Below are positions 49,024 through 57,315 of a DNA stretch of 64,000 nt, piece by piece. Position 1 is the first letter of the stretch. Every line of letters starts with the position of its first letter. The notes beneath the pieces were generated by a model that saw nothing but the letters and a program-made list of their open reading frames with translations, made no database searches and was not told the origin of the DNA. This stretch comes from Lentisalinibacter sp964427415 (GTDB taxonomy: Bacteria; Pseudomonadota; Gammaproteobacteria; Steroidobacterales; Woeseiaceae), in contig CAYRUH010000017.1 in NCBI GenBank assembly GCA_964427415.1, positions 1 to 64,000 of the forward strand, in the 5' to 3' direction. Made by a program: the position numbers and the translations under genes.

Positions 49024-50415
49024 ATGCCACAGGGAATCGTCACCGTCGCCTACATCGGCGCAACCATCCTCTTCATCCTCGCCCTGGGCGGGCTTTCCAA
49101 TCAGGAGACCGCGCGGCGGGGTAACTACTACGGCATGACCGGCATGGCCATCGCCCTGCTCGCCACCATCTTCGGCATCGTCACGGATAACTACGTGCTG
49201 CTAATCGTGGCGCTCGCTGTCGGCGGCACCATCGGTCTGCTGGTGGCGCGGCGCGTGCAAATGACGCAGATGCCGGAACTGGTCGCCATCCTGCACAGCC
49301 TCGTGGGCCTGGCCGCCGTGTGTGTCGGCTTCGTCAACTTCGGCGACCCGTCGGTGCATTTCACCGGCGTGGAGAAGACCATCCACGACGTGGAGACTTA
49401 TCTGGGCATCCTCATCGGCGCCGTCACCTTCTCCGGCTCGGTGATCGCCTTCGGCAAGCTGTCCGGGCGCATCGGCGGCAATCCGATGCTGCTGCCCGCA
49501 CGTCACTGGCTGAACCTGGGCCTCCTGATCGGCGCCATCTGGATGGGCGCCGAGTTCGTCCAGCAGTCGGCGGCCGGCGGCGGACTGTGGCCGCTCGTGT
49601 TCATGACCCTCATCGCGCTCGCCTTCGGCGTGCACATGGTTATGGCCATCGGCGGCGCGGACATGCCGGTGGTGGTTTCCATGCTGAACAGCTACTCGGG
49701 CTGGGCGGCGGCGGCCACCGGCTTCATGCTCAGCAACGATCTGCTGATCGTCACCGGCGCGCTGGTGGGTTCGAGCGGTGCCATCCTTTCGTACATCATG
49801 TGCCGGGCCATGAACCGCAAGTTCCTGAACGTGATCGCCGGGGGCTTCGGCACCGGCGGCGGCATGGCGGCGGCGAGCGACGGTGAGGAAGGGGAGGTGA
49901 ACCCGATCAGCCCCGAGGACACCGCCGCGCTGCTTGAGGGCGCCAGGGAGGTCATGATCATTCCCGGCTACGGCATGGCGGTGGCCCAGGCCCAGCACAT
50001 CGTCTACGAACTTACCCGCACGCTGCGCGACGAGGGCGTGAACGTGCGCTTCGGCATCCATCCGGTGGCCGGCCGCATGCCCGGCCACATGAACGTGCTG
50101 CTGGCCGAGGCCAAGGTGCCCTACGACATCGTGTACGAGATGGACGAGATCAACGACGACTTTCCGGACGTGGACGTGTCCATCGTGATCGGCGCCAACG
50201 ACATCGTGAACCCTTCCGCCCAGGAGGTGCCGGACAGCCCGATCGCCGGTATGCCGGTGCTGGAGGTCTGGAAGGGCAAGACGACGATCGTGCTCAAGCG
50301 CAGCATGGCTACCGGCTATGCCGGCGTGCAGAACCCGCTGTTCTTCAAGGAGAACACGCGGATGCTGTTCGGCGACGCCAGGGAGAGCCTGGATGCGGTC
50401 ATGAAGGCCCTCTGA
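49024..50415 (+). CDS. pntB: NAD(P) transhydrogenase subunit beta
   Basis: 463 residues, eight or nine membrane helices then the NADP(H)-binding domain III (GYGMAVAQAQHIVYELTRTL, HPVAGRMPGHMNVLLAEA, VIGANDIVNPSA, GYAGVQNPLFF). It completes the proton-pumping transhydrogenase in the inner membrane. The pyruvate carboxylase GTG start is 7 bases downstream, so the three genes are probably one mRNA. Confidence 0.96.
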   Translation: MPQGIVTVAYIGATILFILALGGLSNQETARRGNYYGMTGMAIALLATIFGIVTDNYVLLIVALAVGGTIGLLVARRVQMTQMPELVAILHSLVGLAAVCVGFVNFGDPSVHFTGVEKTIHDVETYLGILIGAVTFSGSVIAFGKLSGRIGGNPMLLPARHWLNLGLLIGAIWMGAEFVQQSAAGGGLWPLVFMTLIALAFGVHMVMAIGGADMPVVVSMLNSYSGWAAAATGFMLSNDLLIVTGALVGSSGAILSYIMCRAMNRKFLNVIAGGFGTGGGMAAASDGEEGEVNPISPEDTAALLEGAREVMIIPGYGMAVAQAQHIVYELTRTLRDEGVNVRFGIHPVAGRMPGHMNVLLAEAKVPYDIVYEMDEINDDFPDVDVSIVIGANDIVNPSAQEVPDSPIAGMPVLEVWKGKTTIVLKRSMATGYAGVQNPLFFKENTRMLFGDARESLDAVMKAL

Positions 50416-50422
50416 GCGCTCC

Positions 50423-53400
50423 GTGGCCGGCAAAACGATCACGAAAATCCTCGTCGCGAACCGGAGCGAGATCGCGATCCGGATCGTGCGCGCCGCCTAC
50501 GAGCTGGGGCTGGAGGCGGTCAACGTCTATTCCGACGAGGATCATCTCACCCTGCATCGCTTCAGCGGCCACGAGGCCTACCGGATAGGTCACGGGCTCA
50601 CGCCCACCGGCGCCTACCTGGACATCGACGAGATGCTGCGGGTGGCACGCCAGTCCGGCTGCGACGCGGTGCATCCGGGTTACGGCTTTCTGTCGGAGAA
50701 CCCGGACTTCGCCGAAGCCTGCGCGCAAGCCGGCATCATCTTTATCGGCCCGCAGCCGGAGGTGATGCGGCGACTCGGCAACAAGGTGCAGGCGCGGCGG
50801 ATCGCCGAGGCCGCCGACGTGCCGGTGATGCCGGCCACCGAACCGCTGCCGGAGGACCGGGCCGGGATCTCCCGCCTGGCCGGCGAAATCGGTTATCCCG
50901 TGATGCTGAAGGCGAGCTGGGGCGGCGGCGGCCGGGGCATGCGGGTCATCGAGGACGAGAAGGAGCTGCACAGCCAGATCGACATGGCCCGCCGGGAGGC
51001 GAAAGCCGCCTTCGGCAACGACGAGGTGTACCTCGAGAAACTGGTACGCCGGGCCCGTCACGTGGAGGTGCAGGTGCTGGGCGACGAGCACGGCAACGTG
51101 GTGCACCTGTTCGAGCGGGACTGCAGCGTGCAGCGCCGCCACCAGAAGGTGGTGGAGCGCGCACCGGCGCCCTACCTCGACGACGCGGCGAGGGAAGACA
51201 TCTGCAACGCTGCGCTGAGGCTCGCCCGCTCGGTGGACTACACCAACGCGGGCACCGTCGAGTTCCTGCAGGACGTCGATACCGGCGCCTACTACTTCAT
51301 CGAGGTCAACCCGCGGGTACAGGTGGAGCACACCGTCACCGAGCAGGTGACCGGGCTCGATATCGTCAAGGGCCAGATCCAGATCGCTGCCGGCGGGCGC
51401 ATTGGCGATCCGGCCACCTGCGGCATCCCGGAGCAGGCCGATATCCGCATGCGCGGCTCTGCGCTGCAGTGCCGGGTGACCACCGAGGACCCGCGCAACA
51501 ATTTTATCCCGGATTTCGGCCGCATCGTTGCCTACCGCAGCCCGGCGGGCCCGGGCATCCGCCTGGACGCGGGCACCGCGTATTCCGGTGCGGTGATTAC
51601 CCGCCATTACGACAGCCTGCTGGTGAAGGTCACCGCATCGGGTCAGAACGACCTGGAGGCAGTCCATCGCATTCGCCGCGCACTGGGCGAGTTTCGCGTG
51701 CGCGGCGTGGAGACCAACCTCGAGTTCCTGCAGGGACTGGTGACCCATCCGCGCTTCCTCGAGGCCGATTACAACACCCGCTTCATCGACGACACACCCG
51801 AGCTGCTCGATCTGCCGCCGCCCCGGACCCATGCCACCAAGCTGGTGCACTACATCGGCGAGGTCATCGTCAATGGTAATGCCCAGGTGCAAGGGCGCGC
51901 ACGGCCGGCCAGCCGCCGCGCGCCCGAGCCGCCGCCGCTGCCGGATCTGCCGGTGGCCGACGGCGTGCGCCAGATTCTGGAGCGCGACGGGGCCGAGGCC
52001 GTCGCGCGCTGGCTCAAGGAACAGCCGGTGCCATTGGTGACCGACACCACATTCCGCGACGCCCACCAGTCGCTGCTCGCCACCCGCATGCGCTCGATCG
52101 ACATGCTGCGGATCGCGCCGCACTACGCCCGTCTCATGCCCGGCCTGTTCTCCGTGGAGTCCTGGGGCGGTGCCACCTTCGACGTGGCCATGCGCTTCCT
52201 GAAGGAGGATCCGTGGCAGCGTCTGGCGGATCTCTCCGGGGCCATGCCGAATCTCATGCAGCAGATGCTGCTCAGATCATCGAACGGTGTCGGCTACACC
52301 AACTACCCGGACAACGTGGTGCGCCACTTCACCCAACGGGCGGCGGAGGCCGGCGTCGACGTCTTCCGCATTTTCGACTGCCTGAACTGGGTGGAGAACA
52401 TGCGCCTCGCCATCGACAGCGTGCTCGAGACCGGCAAGATCGCCGAGGCGGCCATCTGCTACACCGGCGACATCCTCGACCCGGGCCGACCCAAGTACGA
52501 CCTGGCCTATTACGTGGATCTGGCGAAGCAGCTCGAGGCGGCCGGCGCCCACATCCTGGGCATCAAGGACATGGCCGGGTTGCTGAAGCCCGCGGCCGCG
52601 ACGAAGCTGATCACCGCGCTGAAGCAGGAGATCGGCCTGCCGATCCACTTCCATACCCATGACACCAGCGGTGCGGCGGTGTCCAGCATCCTGGCGGCGG
52701 TGGCCGCCGGCGTGGATGCCTTCGACACCGCCATGGACGCCATGAGCGGCCTCACCTCCCAGCCCTGCATGGGCTCGACGGTGGCGGCGCTGAAGTTCAC
52801 CGGGCGCGACACCGGCCTGGACGAGACCCACATACGCACCGTGTCCAATTACTGGGAGCAGGTGCGCGGCCAGTACGCGGCCTTCGAGCCCGACATCCGC
52901 TCGGGCGCCTCCGAGGTCTATCTGCACGAGATGCCCGGCGGGCAGTTCACCAACCTCAAGGAACAGGCGAATTCGCTCGGCATCGGCCGGCGCTGGCACG
53001 AGGTGGCGCGGGCGTATGCCGACGTGAATGAGGCTTTCGGCGATATCGTCAAGGTGACGCCGTCTTCCAAGGTGGTGGGCGACATGGCGTTGATGATGGT
53101 GACCCAGGACATCACCATCGAGGAGGTCTGCGATCCGGAGCGTGACATCTCGTTCCCCGATTCGGTGGTGTCTTTCTTCGCCGGCGAACTCGGCCAGCCT
53201 CCCGGCGGCTTTCCCCGTGACCTGCAGCAGAAGGTGCTGCGGGGCAGGGAGCCGCTCACCGACCGCCCGGGCAAGCATCTCGAGCCCGTGGATCTGGCGT
53301 CCGAGCGCGAGCAGCTGGCCGGGACCATCGGACGGCCGGCCTCCGAGCTGGATCTGGCGAGCCACAACATGTACCCGAAGGTCTTCCGGGAACTCGAGAA

Positions 53401-53875
53401 TCACTGGCAGGAATACGGCGACGTGAGCGTCCTGCCCACCCATGTGTTCTTCTACGGCATGGAGCCCGGCGAGGACATCACGGTCACCATCGTCGAGGAC
53501 GGACGCCAGGCGGTGATCCGATATCTCACGGCCTCGGAGGCCGATCCCGATGGCATACGCCACCTGTTCTTCGAGGTGAACGGCTGGCCGGCCTCGGTAC
53601 GCATCGCCGACAATGCGCTGGCCCACGACAAGGTCATGCACGAGCGCGCCGACTTGTCCAACCCAAACCACGTCGCCGCACCCATGCCGGGTCTGGTGGT
53701 CTCCGTGGCGGTCGAACCCGGCCATGAAGTGGAGCGGGGCGATCCGCTGCTGACGATGGAAGCCATGAAGATGGAGACCGCGGTATCGGCCGAGCGCGCC
53801 GGTACCGTCAAGCGGGTGGTCGCCGCCGCCGGCGCCCAGGTCGAGGCGAAGGATCTGCTGATCGAGTTCGAGTAG
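50423..53875 (+). CDS. pyc: Pyruvate carboxylase (single-chain)
   Basis: 1150 residues from GTG 50423. Biotin carboxylase domain 1-460 (KILVANRSEIAIRIVRAAYE, KASWGGGGRGMRVI, RDCSVQRRHQKVVERAPA), carboxyltransferase domain about 535-900 (DTTFRDAHQSLLATRMRS, FDCLNWVENM), allosteric linker, and biotinyl domain ending in EAMKMETAV with biotin Lys1116. It carboxylates pyruvate to oxaloacetate. Full length and all domains intact. Position immediately after pntAB links anaplerosis to NADPH supply. The downstream hydrolase gene is convergent, 6 bases away. Confidence 0.96.
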   Translation: MAGKTITKILVANRSEIAIRIVRAAYELGLEAVNVYSDEDHLTLHRFSGHEAYRIGHGLTPTGAYLDIDEMLRVARQSGCDAVHPGYGFLSENPDFAEACAQAGIIFIGPQPEVMRRLGNKVQARRIAEAADVPVMPATEPLPEDRAGISRLAGEIGYPVMLKASWGGGGRGMRVIEDEKELHSQIDMARREAKAAFGNDEVYLEKLVRRARHVEVQVLGDEHGNVVHLFERDCSVQRRHQKVVERAPAPYLDDAAREDICNAALRLARSVDYTNAGTVEFLQDVDTGAYYFIEVNPRVQVEHTVTEQVTGLDIVKGQIQIAAGGRIGDPATCGIPEQADIRMRGSALQCRVTTEDPRNNFIPDFGRIVAYRSPAGPGIRLDAGTAYSGAVITRHYDSLLVKVTASGQNDLEAVHRIRRALGEFRVRGVETNLEFLQGLVTHPRFLEADYNTRFIDDTPELLDLPPPRTHATKLVHYIGEVIVNGNAQVQGRARPASRRAPEPPPLPDLPVADGVRQILERDGAEAVARWLKEQPVPLVTDTTFRDAHQSLLATRMRSIDMLRIAPHYARLMPGLFSVESWGGATFDVAMRFLKEDPWQRLADLSGAMPNLMQQMLLRSSNGVGYTNYPDNVVRHFTQRAAEAGVDVFRIFDCLNWVENMRLAIDSVLETGKIAEAAICYTGDILDPGRPKYDLAYYVDLAKQLEAAGAHILGIKDMAGLLKPAAATKLITALKQEIGLPIHFHTHDTSGAAVSSILAAVAAGVDAFDTAMDAMSGLTSQPCMGSTVAALKFTGRDTGLDETHIRTVSNYWEQVRGQYAAFEPDIRSGASEVYLHEMPGGQFTNLKEQANSLGIGRRWHEVARAYADVNEAFGDIVKVTPSSKVVGDMALMMVTQDITIEEVCDPERDISFPDSVVSFFAGELGQPPGGFPRDLQQKVLRGREPLTDRPGKHLEPVDLASEREQLAGTIGRPASELDLASHNMYPKVFRELENHWQEYGDVSVLPTHVFFYGMEPGEDITVTIVEDGRQAVIRYLTASEADPDGIRHLFFEVNGWPASVRIADNALAHDKVMHERADLSNPNHVAAPMPGLVVSVAVEPGHEVERGDPLLTMEAMKMETAVSAERAGTVKRVVAAAGAQVEAKDLLIEFE

Positions 53876-53881
53876 GCCGGT

Positions 53882-54745
53882 TCAGGCCAGGAACGCGTCG
53901 ATGCCGGTGAGGCAAATCGGCTCGTTCAGCATCGGCACGTGGCCCCGGTTCGGCACCTCCAGAACGTCCAGGTCCGGTTTGGTGGCCTGCATCTTGTCGA
54001 CGATCTCCCGGGTCAGGATGTCGGACAGCACGCCGTGGATGACCAGCGTCGGCGTGGCCGCCAGGCCGGCGAACAGCTCCCACGGGTCCGCCAGCTCGCC
54101 GCCGACCTCGCGCAGCGCGTCGCCGATCTTTGGATCGCAGTCGAGCCGCGGCACCCCCTCCTCATCCTCCCGGTAGCCGGTGCGGGCGTAGGCGAGCCAG
54201 TCCTCGTCGGTGAGGTCGGGGTAGGCGATGCCGTAATTGGCCTTCGACAGGGCGACCGCGTCGTCCCAGGAGCGGACGTCCGGCGTCTTGCCCGCGTAGC
54301 CCATAATGCGGGCAAGGCCTTCCGGCGCGATCTCCGGGCCGACGTCGTTCAGTATGACCCGGTCCACCAGTTGCGGCTGGCGCTGGTTCAGCGTCATGGA
54401 GACCAGCCCTCCCAATGAGGTCCCCAGGCAGACGATCCTCTCGAAGCCGAGTTGCGCGACGAGCCTCTCCATGTCCTGCACATAGGTGAGCGGGTGGTAG
54501 TTGCGCCATTCGGGGTCGTGGTCGGACAGACCGCGGCCGCGGAAGTCCGGCGAGATCACGCGGCGTCCGGGTGAGAGGTGGCGGGCAATGGGCTCGAAGT
54601 CCCGGCAGTTGCGGGTGAGGCCGGGCAGGCAGAACACGGGCGGCCGGTCATCGCTGCCCCTGTTTGGACGGTAGTCCTGGTAATGCAGCCGCAGGCCGTC
54701 CTCGCTCTCGTAGTACTCGTCGCTGTAGCTGCCGGGGTCGCTCAT
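53882..54745 (-). CDS. Alpha/beta hydrolase
   Basis: 287 residues from ATG 54745; an ATG 10 codons upstream would overlap the ligase gene. The oxyanion strand FCLPGLTRNCRDFEPIA, nucleophile elbow VCLGTSLGGLVSM (Ser), and final His in VPNRGHVPMLNEP give a normal catalytic triad. It resembles ester, lactone and C-C bond hydrolases. It is downstream of an acyl-CoA ligase (10-base gap) within the TetR-controlled group, so it may release an acid that the ligase activates. Confidence 0.87.
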   Translation of the reverse strand: MSDPGSYSDEYYESEDGLRLHYQDYRPNRGSDDRPPVFCLPGLTRNCRDFEPIARHLSPGRRVISPDFRGRGLSDHDPEWRNYHPLTYVQDMERLVAQLGFERIVCLGTSLGGLVSMTLNQRQPQLVDRVILNDVGPEIAPEGLARIMGYAGKTPDVRSWDDAVALSKANYGIAYPDLTDEDWLAYARTGYREDEEGVPRLDCDPKIGDALREVGGELADPWELFAGLAATPTLVIHGVLSDILTREIVDKMQATKPDLDVLEVPNRGHVPMLNEPICLTGIDAFLA

Positions 54746-54755
54746 TGGTTCGGCC

Positions 54756-56324
54756 TCATACCGTCGTATCCGCATAGTCCTTGCGCAGATCGCGCTTCAG
54801 CACCTTGCCGTTCGGATTGCGGGGCAGCTCGGCGACGAAGGCTACCCCGGCCACCCGCTGCTGCTTGCCCACCCGTTCGTTGATCCAGGCCGTGAGCGCA
54901 TCGGCCTCGACGTCGGCATCTTCGCTGCGCACGACCACCGCCAGGGGCGTCTCGCCCCACTGCTCGCTGGGCACGCCGATCACGGCCACGTCCGCGATGG
55001 CGGGGTGCCGCGCTGCCACGGCCTCGATGTCGGCCGGGTAAATGTTCTGGGCTCCGGAGAGGATCATGTCCTTCTTGCGGTCGACCAGATAGAGGAAGCC
55101 TTCCTCGTCCAGGCGGCCGATGTCGCCGGTGCGCAGCCAGCGCCGGCCCTCGGCGTCGGTCCAGGTGGCCTCCTCGTTGGCGTCGCCCCGGTTCAGGTAG
55201 CCGGTCATCAGCAGCCGGCCGTAGCCCACGATCTCGCCCGGCTCGCCCGGCGGCATCACCTCGTCGTCGTTGCCCAGGATGACGATATCCTGGCCCGTGC
55301 AGGGCCGGCCGACTGAGTTCATGCGCAGGGCCGCGTCCTCCGGCTGCAGCGTGGTGACCAGTCCCTCGGTGAGGCCGTAGAGCTCGATGAAAGCGCTGCA
55401 GATCTCGTCGTAGATGCGCTGCTTCAGCGACTCGTGCAGCGGCGAGCCGCAGCACATGAGGCTCTGCAGGCTAGACAGCTCGTAGTTGCCGAATGCGGCG
55501 TTCTTGAGTATGCGCTGGAACTGAACGGGCACCATCGCCGAGTGGGTGATACGCTGTTCCGCGACGGTGGAGAGGAATTTCTCGACTTCGAAAGCGGGCA
55601 TGACCACGAGGGTGCCGCCGCACCAGAAGGTCGCCAGCATCGCCACCCAGGTAATGTTGGAGTACAGCCCCAGCGAGCACAGCGTGCGTGCGCCGCCGTG
55701 GTAGCGCAGCGCCAGCGCCATGTCGTAGGCCCAGGCCGCCCGGCACTGGTGGGAGTGCACGATGCCCTTCGGCAGGCCGGTGGTGCCGGAGCTGTAGATG
55801 ATGTTGCACTCGTCGCCGGCGGCCACCGGATGGCCGCGCTCGCGGGCGGGATGGTGGTCGCGCCATTCGGCGTACTCGATGAAACCCTCGGTCGGTGCGC
55901 CGGCGCCCGTGTGGCCAATCATACGGCCGGTGAGCTCGGCGGGCAGGTCGTCGCCCATCGCCGTCAGCCGCCCCACGTGCTCGTGGGAGGCGATGACCGC
56001 TTTCGCGCCGCTGTCGCGGATGAGTGTGAGTATGCCCTCGTCGCTCACCGCGACGTTCAGCGGCACGGCGACGAAGCCGCCGTAGATCGTGCCGAACAGT
56101 GCTTCGGCCATCTCCAGGCCGTTGCGCATGAGGATGATGACCCGGTCGCCGGGCGCGAGGCCGAGCGCCATCAGGCCGGCGGCCACGCGCCCGACGCGCT
56201 CGCGATACCCGGACCAGGACAGCGTCTGTCCGTCGCAGATCACCGCCGGCTTGCTCGCCAGCCAGCGCGCGTTCAGATCGATGATTCCGGGCAGGTAGGT
56301 TTCCCCGGCGCTGAACCAGGCCAT
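54756..56324 (-). CDS. AMP-dependent acyl-CoA synthetase/ligase
   Basis: 522 residues from ATG 56324 (AGAGGA upstream). ANL-superfamily motifs: P-loop-like IIYSSGTTGLPKGIVHS, acyl pocket region IELYGLTEGLV, RTGDIG with hinge DRKKDMI, and catalytic Lys in NPNGKVLKRDLR. It makes acyl-AMP then acyl-CoA from a carboxylic acid, CoA and ATP. The substrate is unknown. Two TTCAAC-N4-GTTGAA type operators lie 23-60 bases upstream, between it and the divergent TetR gene. Confidence 0.9.
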   Translation of the reverse strand: MAWFSAGETYLPGIIDLNARWLASKPAVICDGQTLSWSGYRERVGRVAAGLMALGLAPGDRVIILMRNGLEMAEALFGTIYGGFVAVPLNVAVSDEGILTLIRDSGAKAVIASHEHVGRLTAMGDDLPAELTGRMIGHTGAGAPTEGFIEYAEWRDHHPARERGHPVAAGDECNIIYSSGTTGLPKGIVHSHQCRAAWAYDMALALRYHGGARTLCSLGLYSNITWVAMLATFWCGGTLVVMPAFEVEKFLSTVAEQRITHSAMVPVQFQRILKNAAFGNYELSSLQSLMCCGSPLHESLKQRIYDEICSAFIELYGLTEGLVTTLQPEDAALRMNSVGRPCTGQDIVILGNDDEVMPPGEPGEIVGYGRLLMTGYLNRGDANEEATWTDAEGRRWLRTGDIGRLDEEGFLYLVDRKKDMILSGAQNIYPADIEAVAARHPAIADVAVIGVPSEQWGETPLAVVVRSEDADVEADALTAWINERVGKQQRVAGVAFVAELPRNPNGKVLKRDLRKDYADTTV

Positions 56325-56346
56325 ATGCGATCCTCTTATCGCAGAT

Positions 56347-56384
56347 TTCAACGCTCGTTGAAGCCTATTTCAACATTTGTTGAG
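56347..56384. promoter_or_regulatory. Two TetR operators upstream of the acyl-CoA ligase
   Basis: TTCAACGCTCGTTGAA (56347-56362, perfect 6+6 palindrome) and TTCAACATTTGTTGAG (56369-56384, one mismatch). Centres are 22 bases apart, about two helix turns, suitable for cooperative dimers. They lie between the divergent ligase and TetR genes. Confidence 0.8.
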
Positions 56385-56438
56385 TTGCAAGTGGGCGGCC
56401 CCTAAAATGCCAAAGCACTGACTTGCAGGGTGATCTGA

Positions 56439-57089
56439 ATGGCGAAGAAGCAGCGCAAAACCGAAGCGACCCGGGAACGCATACTGAACGCTGCCGAGGA
56501 GTTGTTCGCCCAGCACGGTTTCGACGGCGTCACCGTGCGCCAGATCATGCGCAAGGCCGGGGCCGATGTCGCGCTCGCCTATTACCACTTCAAGTCCAAG
56601 CGCGATCTGTTCGACGCGGTGCTGCTGCGCCACGCCGAGGTGTTGAACGAGATTCGGCTGCGAGCGCTGGAGGAGGTCGAGGCGCGCCACATCGACGATC
56701 AGCCGAGCGTGGAGGAGATCATCGCCGCCTTCACCAATCCGCTGCTGCAGCTGCTGGTGGAGGACCACGAGAAGTGGCAGCACTATTTTGCACTGATCGC
56801 CCAGATCAACAACTCGCCGGAATGGGGCGGCGAACTCATGACGCGGTTCTTCGATCCCCTGGTCAAGCGTTTCCTGGAGGCGCTGATGCGGGCCAAGCCG
56901 GAGTGGTCCGAGGCCGAGATCTACTGGTCCTATCACTTCCTCTCCGGCGCCCTGACCCTCACCTTCGCCGAGACCGGCCGCATCGACAACCTGTCCGGGG
57001 GGCTGTGCCGCTCGACGGACATGGAGTCGATCAGCGAGCGCATGCCCCGCTTCGTCGCGGCCGGCTTCCGCGCCCTGGCAGAAGGGTAG
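56439..57089 (+). CDS. TetR family transcriptional regulator
   Basis: 216 residues. N-terminal TetR helix-turn-helix: ATRERILNAAEELFAQHGFDGVTVRQIMRKAG, then VALAYYHFKSKRDLFDAVLLRH. The C-terminal helical ligand-binding region resembles the CmrA/AcrR-type TetR_C. It probably represses the divergent hydrolase/ligase operon and the downstream TonB receptor through four matching operators. The inducer may be the imported compound or its CoA ester. The stop TAG lies inside the GTAG of a REP element. Confidence 0.92.
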   Translation: MAKKQRKTEATRERILNAAEELFAQHGFDGVTVRQIMRKAGADVALAYYHFKSKRDLFDAVLLRHAEVLNEIRLRALEEVEARHIDDQPSVEEIIAAFTNPLLQLLVEDHEKWQHYFALIAQINNSPEWGGELMTRFFDPLVKRFLEALMRAKPEWSEAEIYWSYHFLSGALTLTFAETGRIDNLSGGLCRSTDMESISERMPRFVAAGFRALAEG

Positions 57090-57181
57090 GAGGGCCTCCA
57101 GGCCCGATCAATCGCGGCTGAAGCCGCTCCTAACAAGGAGAGAGCTCTGGCAGGGCCCGCATCGGGCCTGAAGGCCCTGCA
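57086..57181. repeat. REP-like elements, three copies
   Basis: GTAGGAGGGCCTCCAGGCCC (57086), the inverted CGCGGCTGAAGCCGCTCCTA (to 57134) and ATCGGGCCTGAAGGCCCTGC (57161-57181). The first two repeat the pair at 6939-6984 almost exactly. Confidence 0.8.
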
Positions 57182-57206
57182 ATGCGTCATGTCTGCGGTC
57201 TTGTAA

Positions 57207-57248
57207 TTCAACCATCGTTGAAATAGGATTCATTCAGCGTTCGTTGAA
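57207..57248. promoter_or_regulatory. Two TetR operators upstream of the third TonB receptor
   Basis: TTCAACCATCGTTGAA (57207-57222, perfect 6+6) and TTCAGCGTTCGTTGAA (57233-57248, one mismatch), centres 26 bases apart. Same motif as 56347-56384, so the receptor belongs to the same regulon. Confidence 0.8.
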
Positions 57249-57315
57249 TTACGGCTGCAAGGGCCCGAGCGCGGGCACTCCGGTGCCACTATCACAACCA
57301 ACGGGGGAATCTGTC

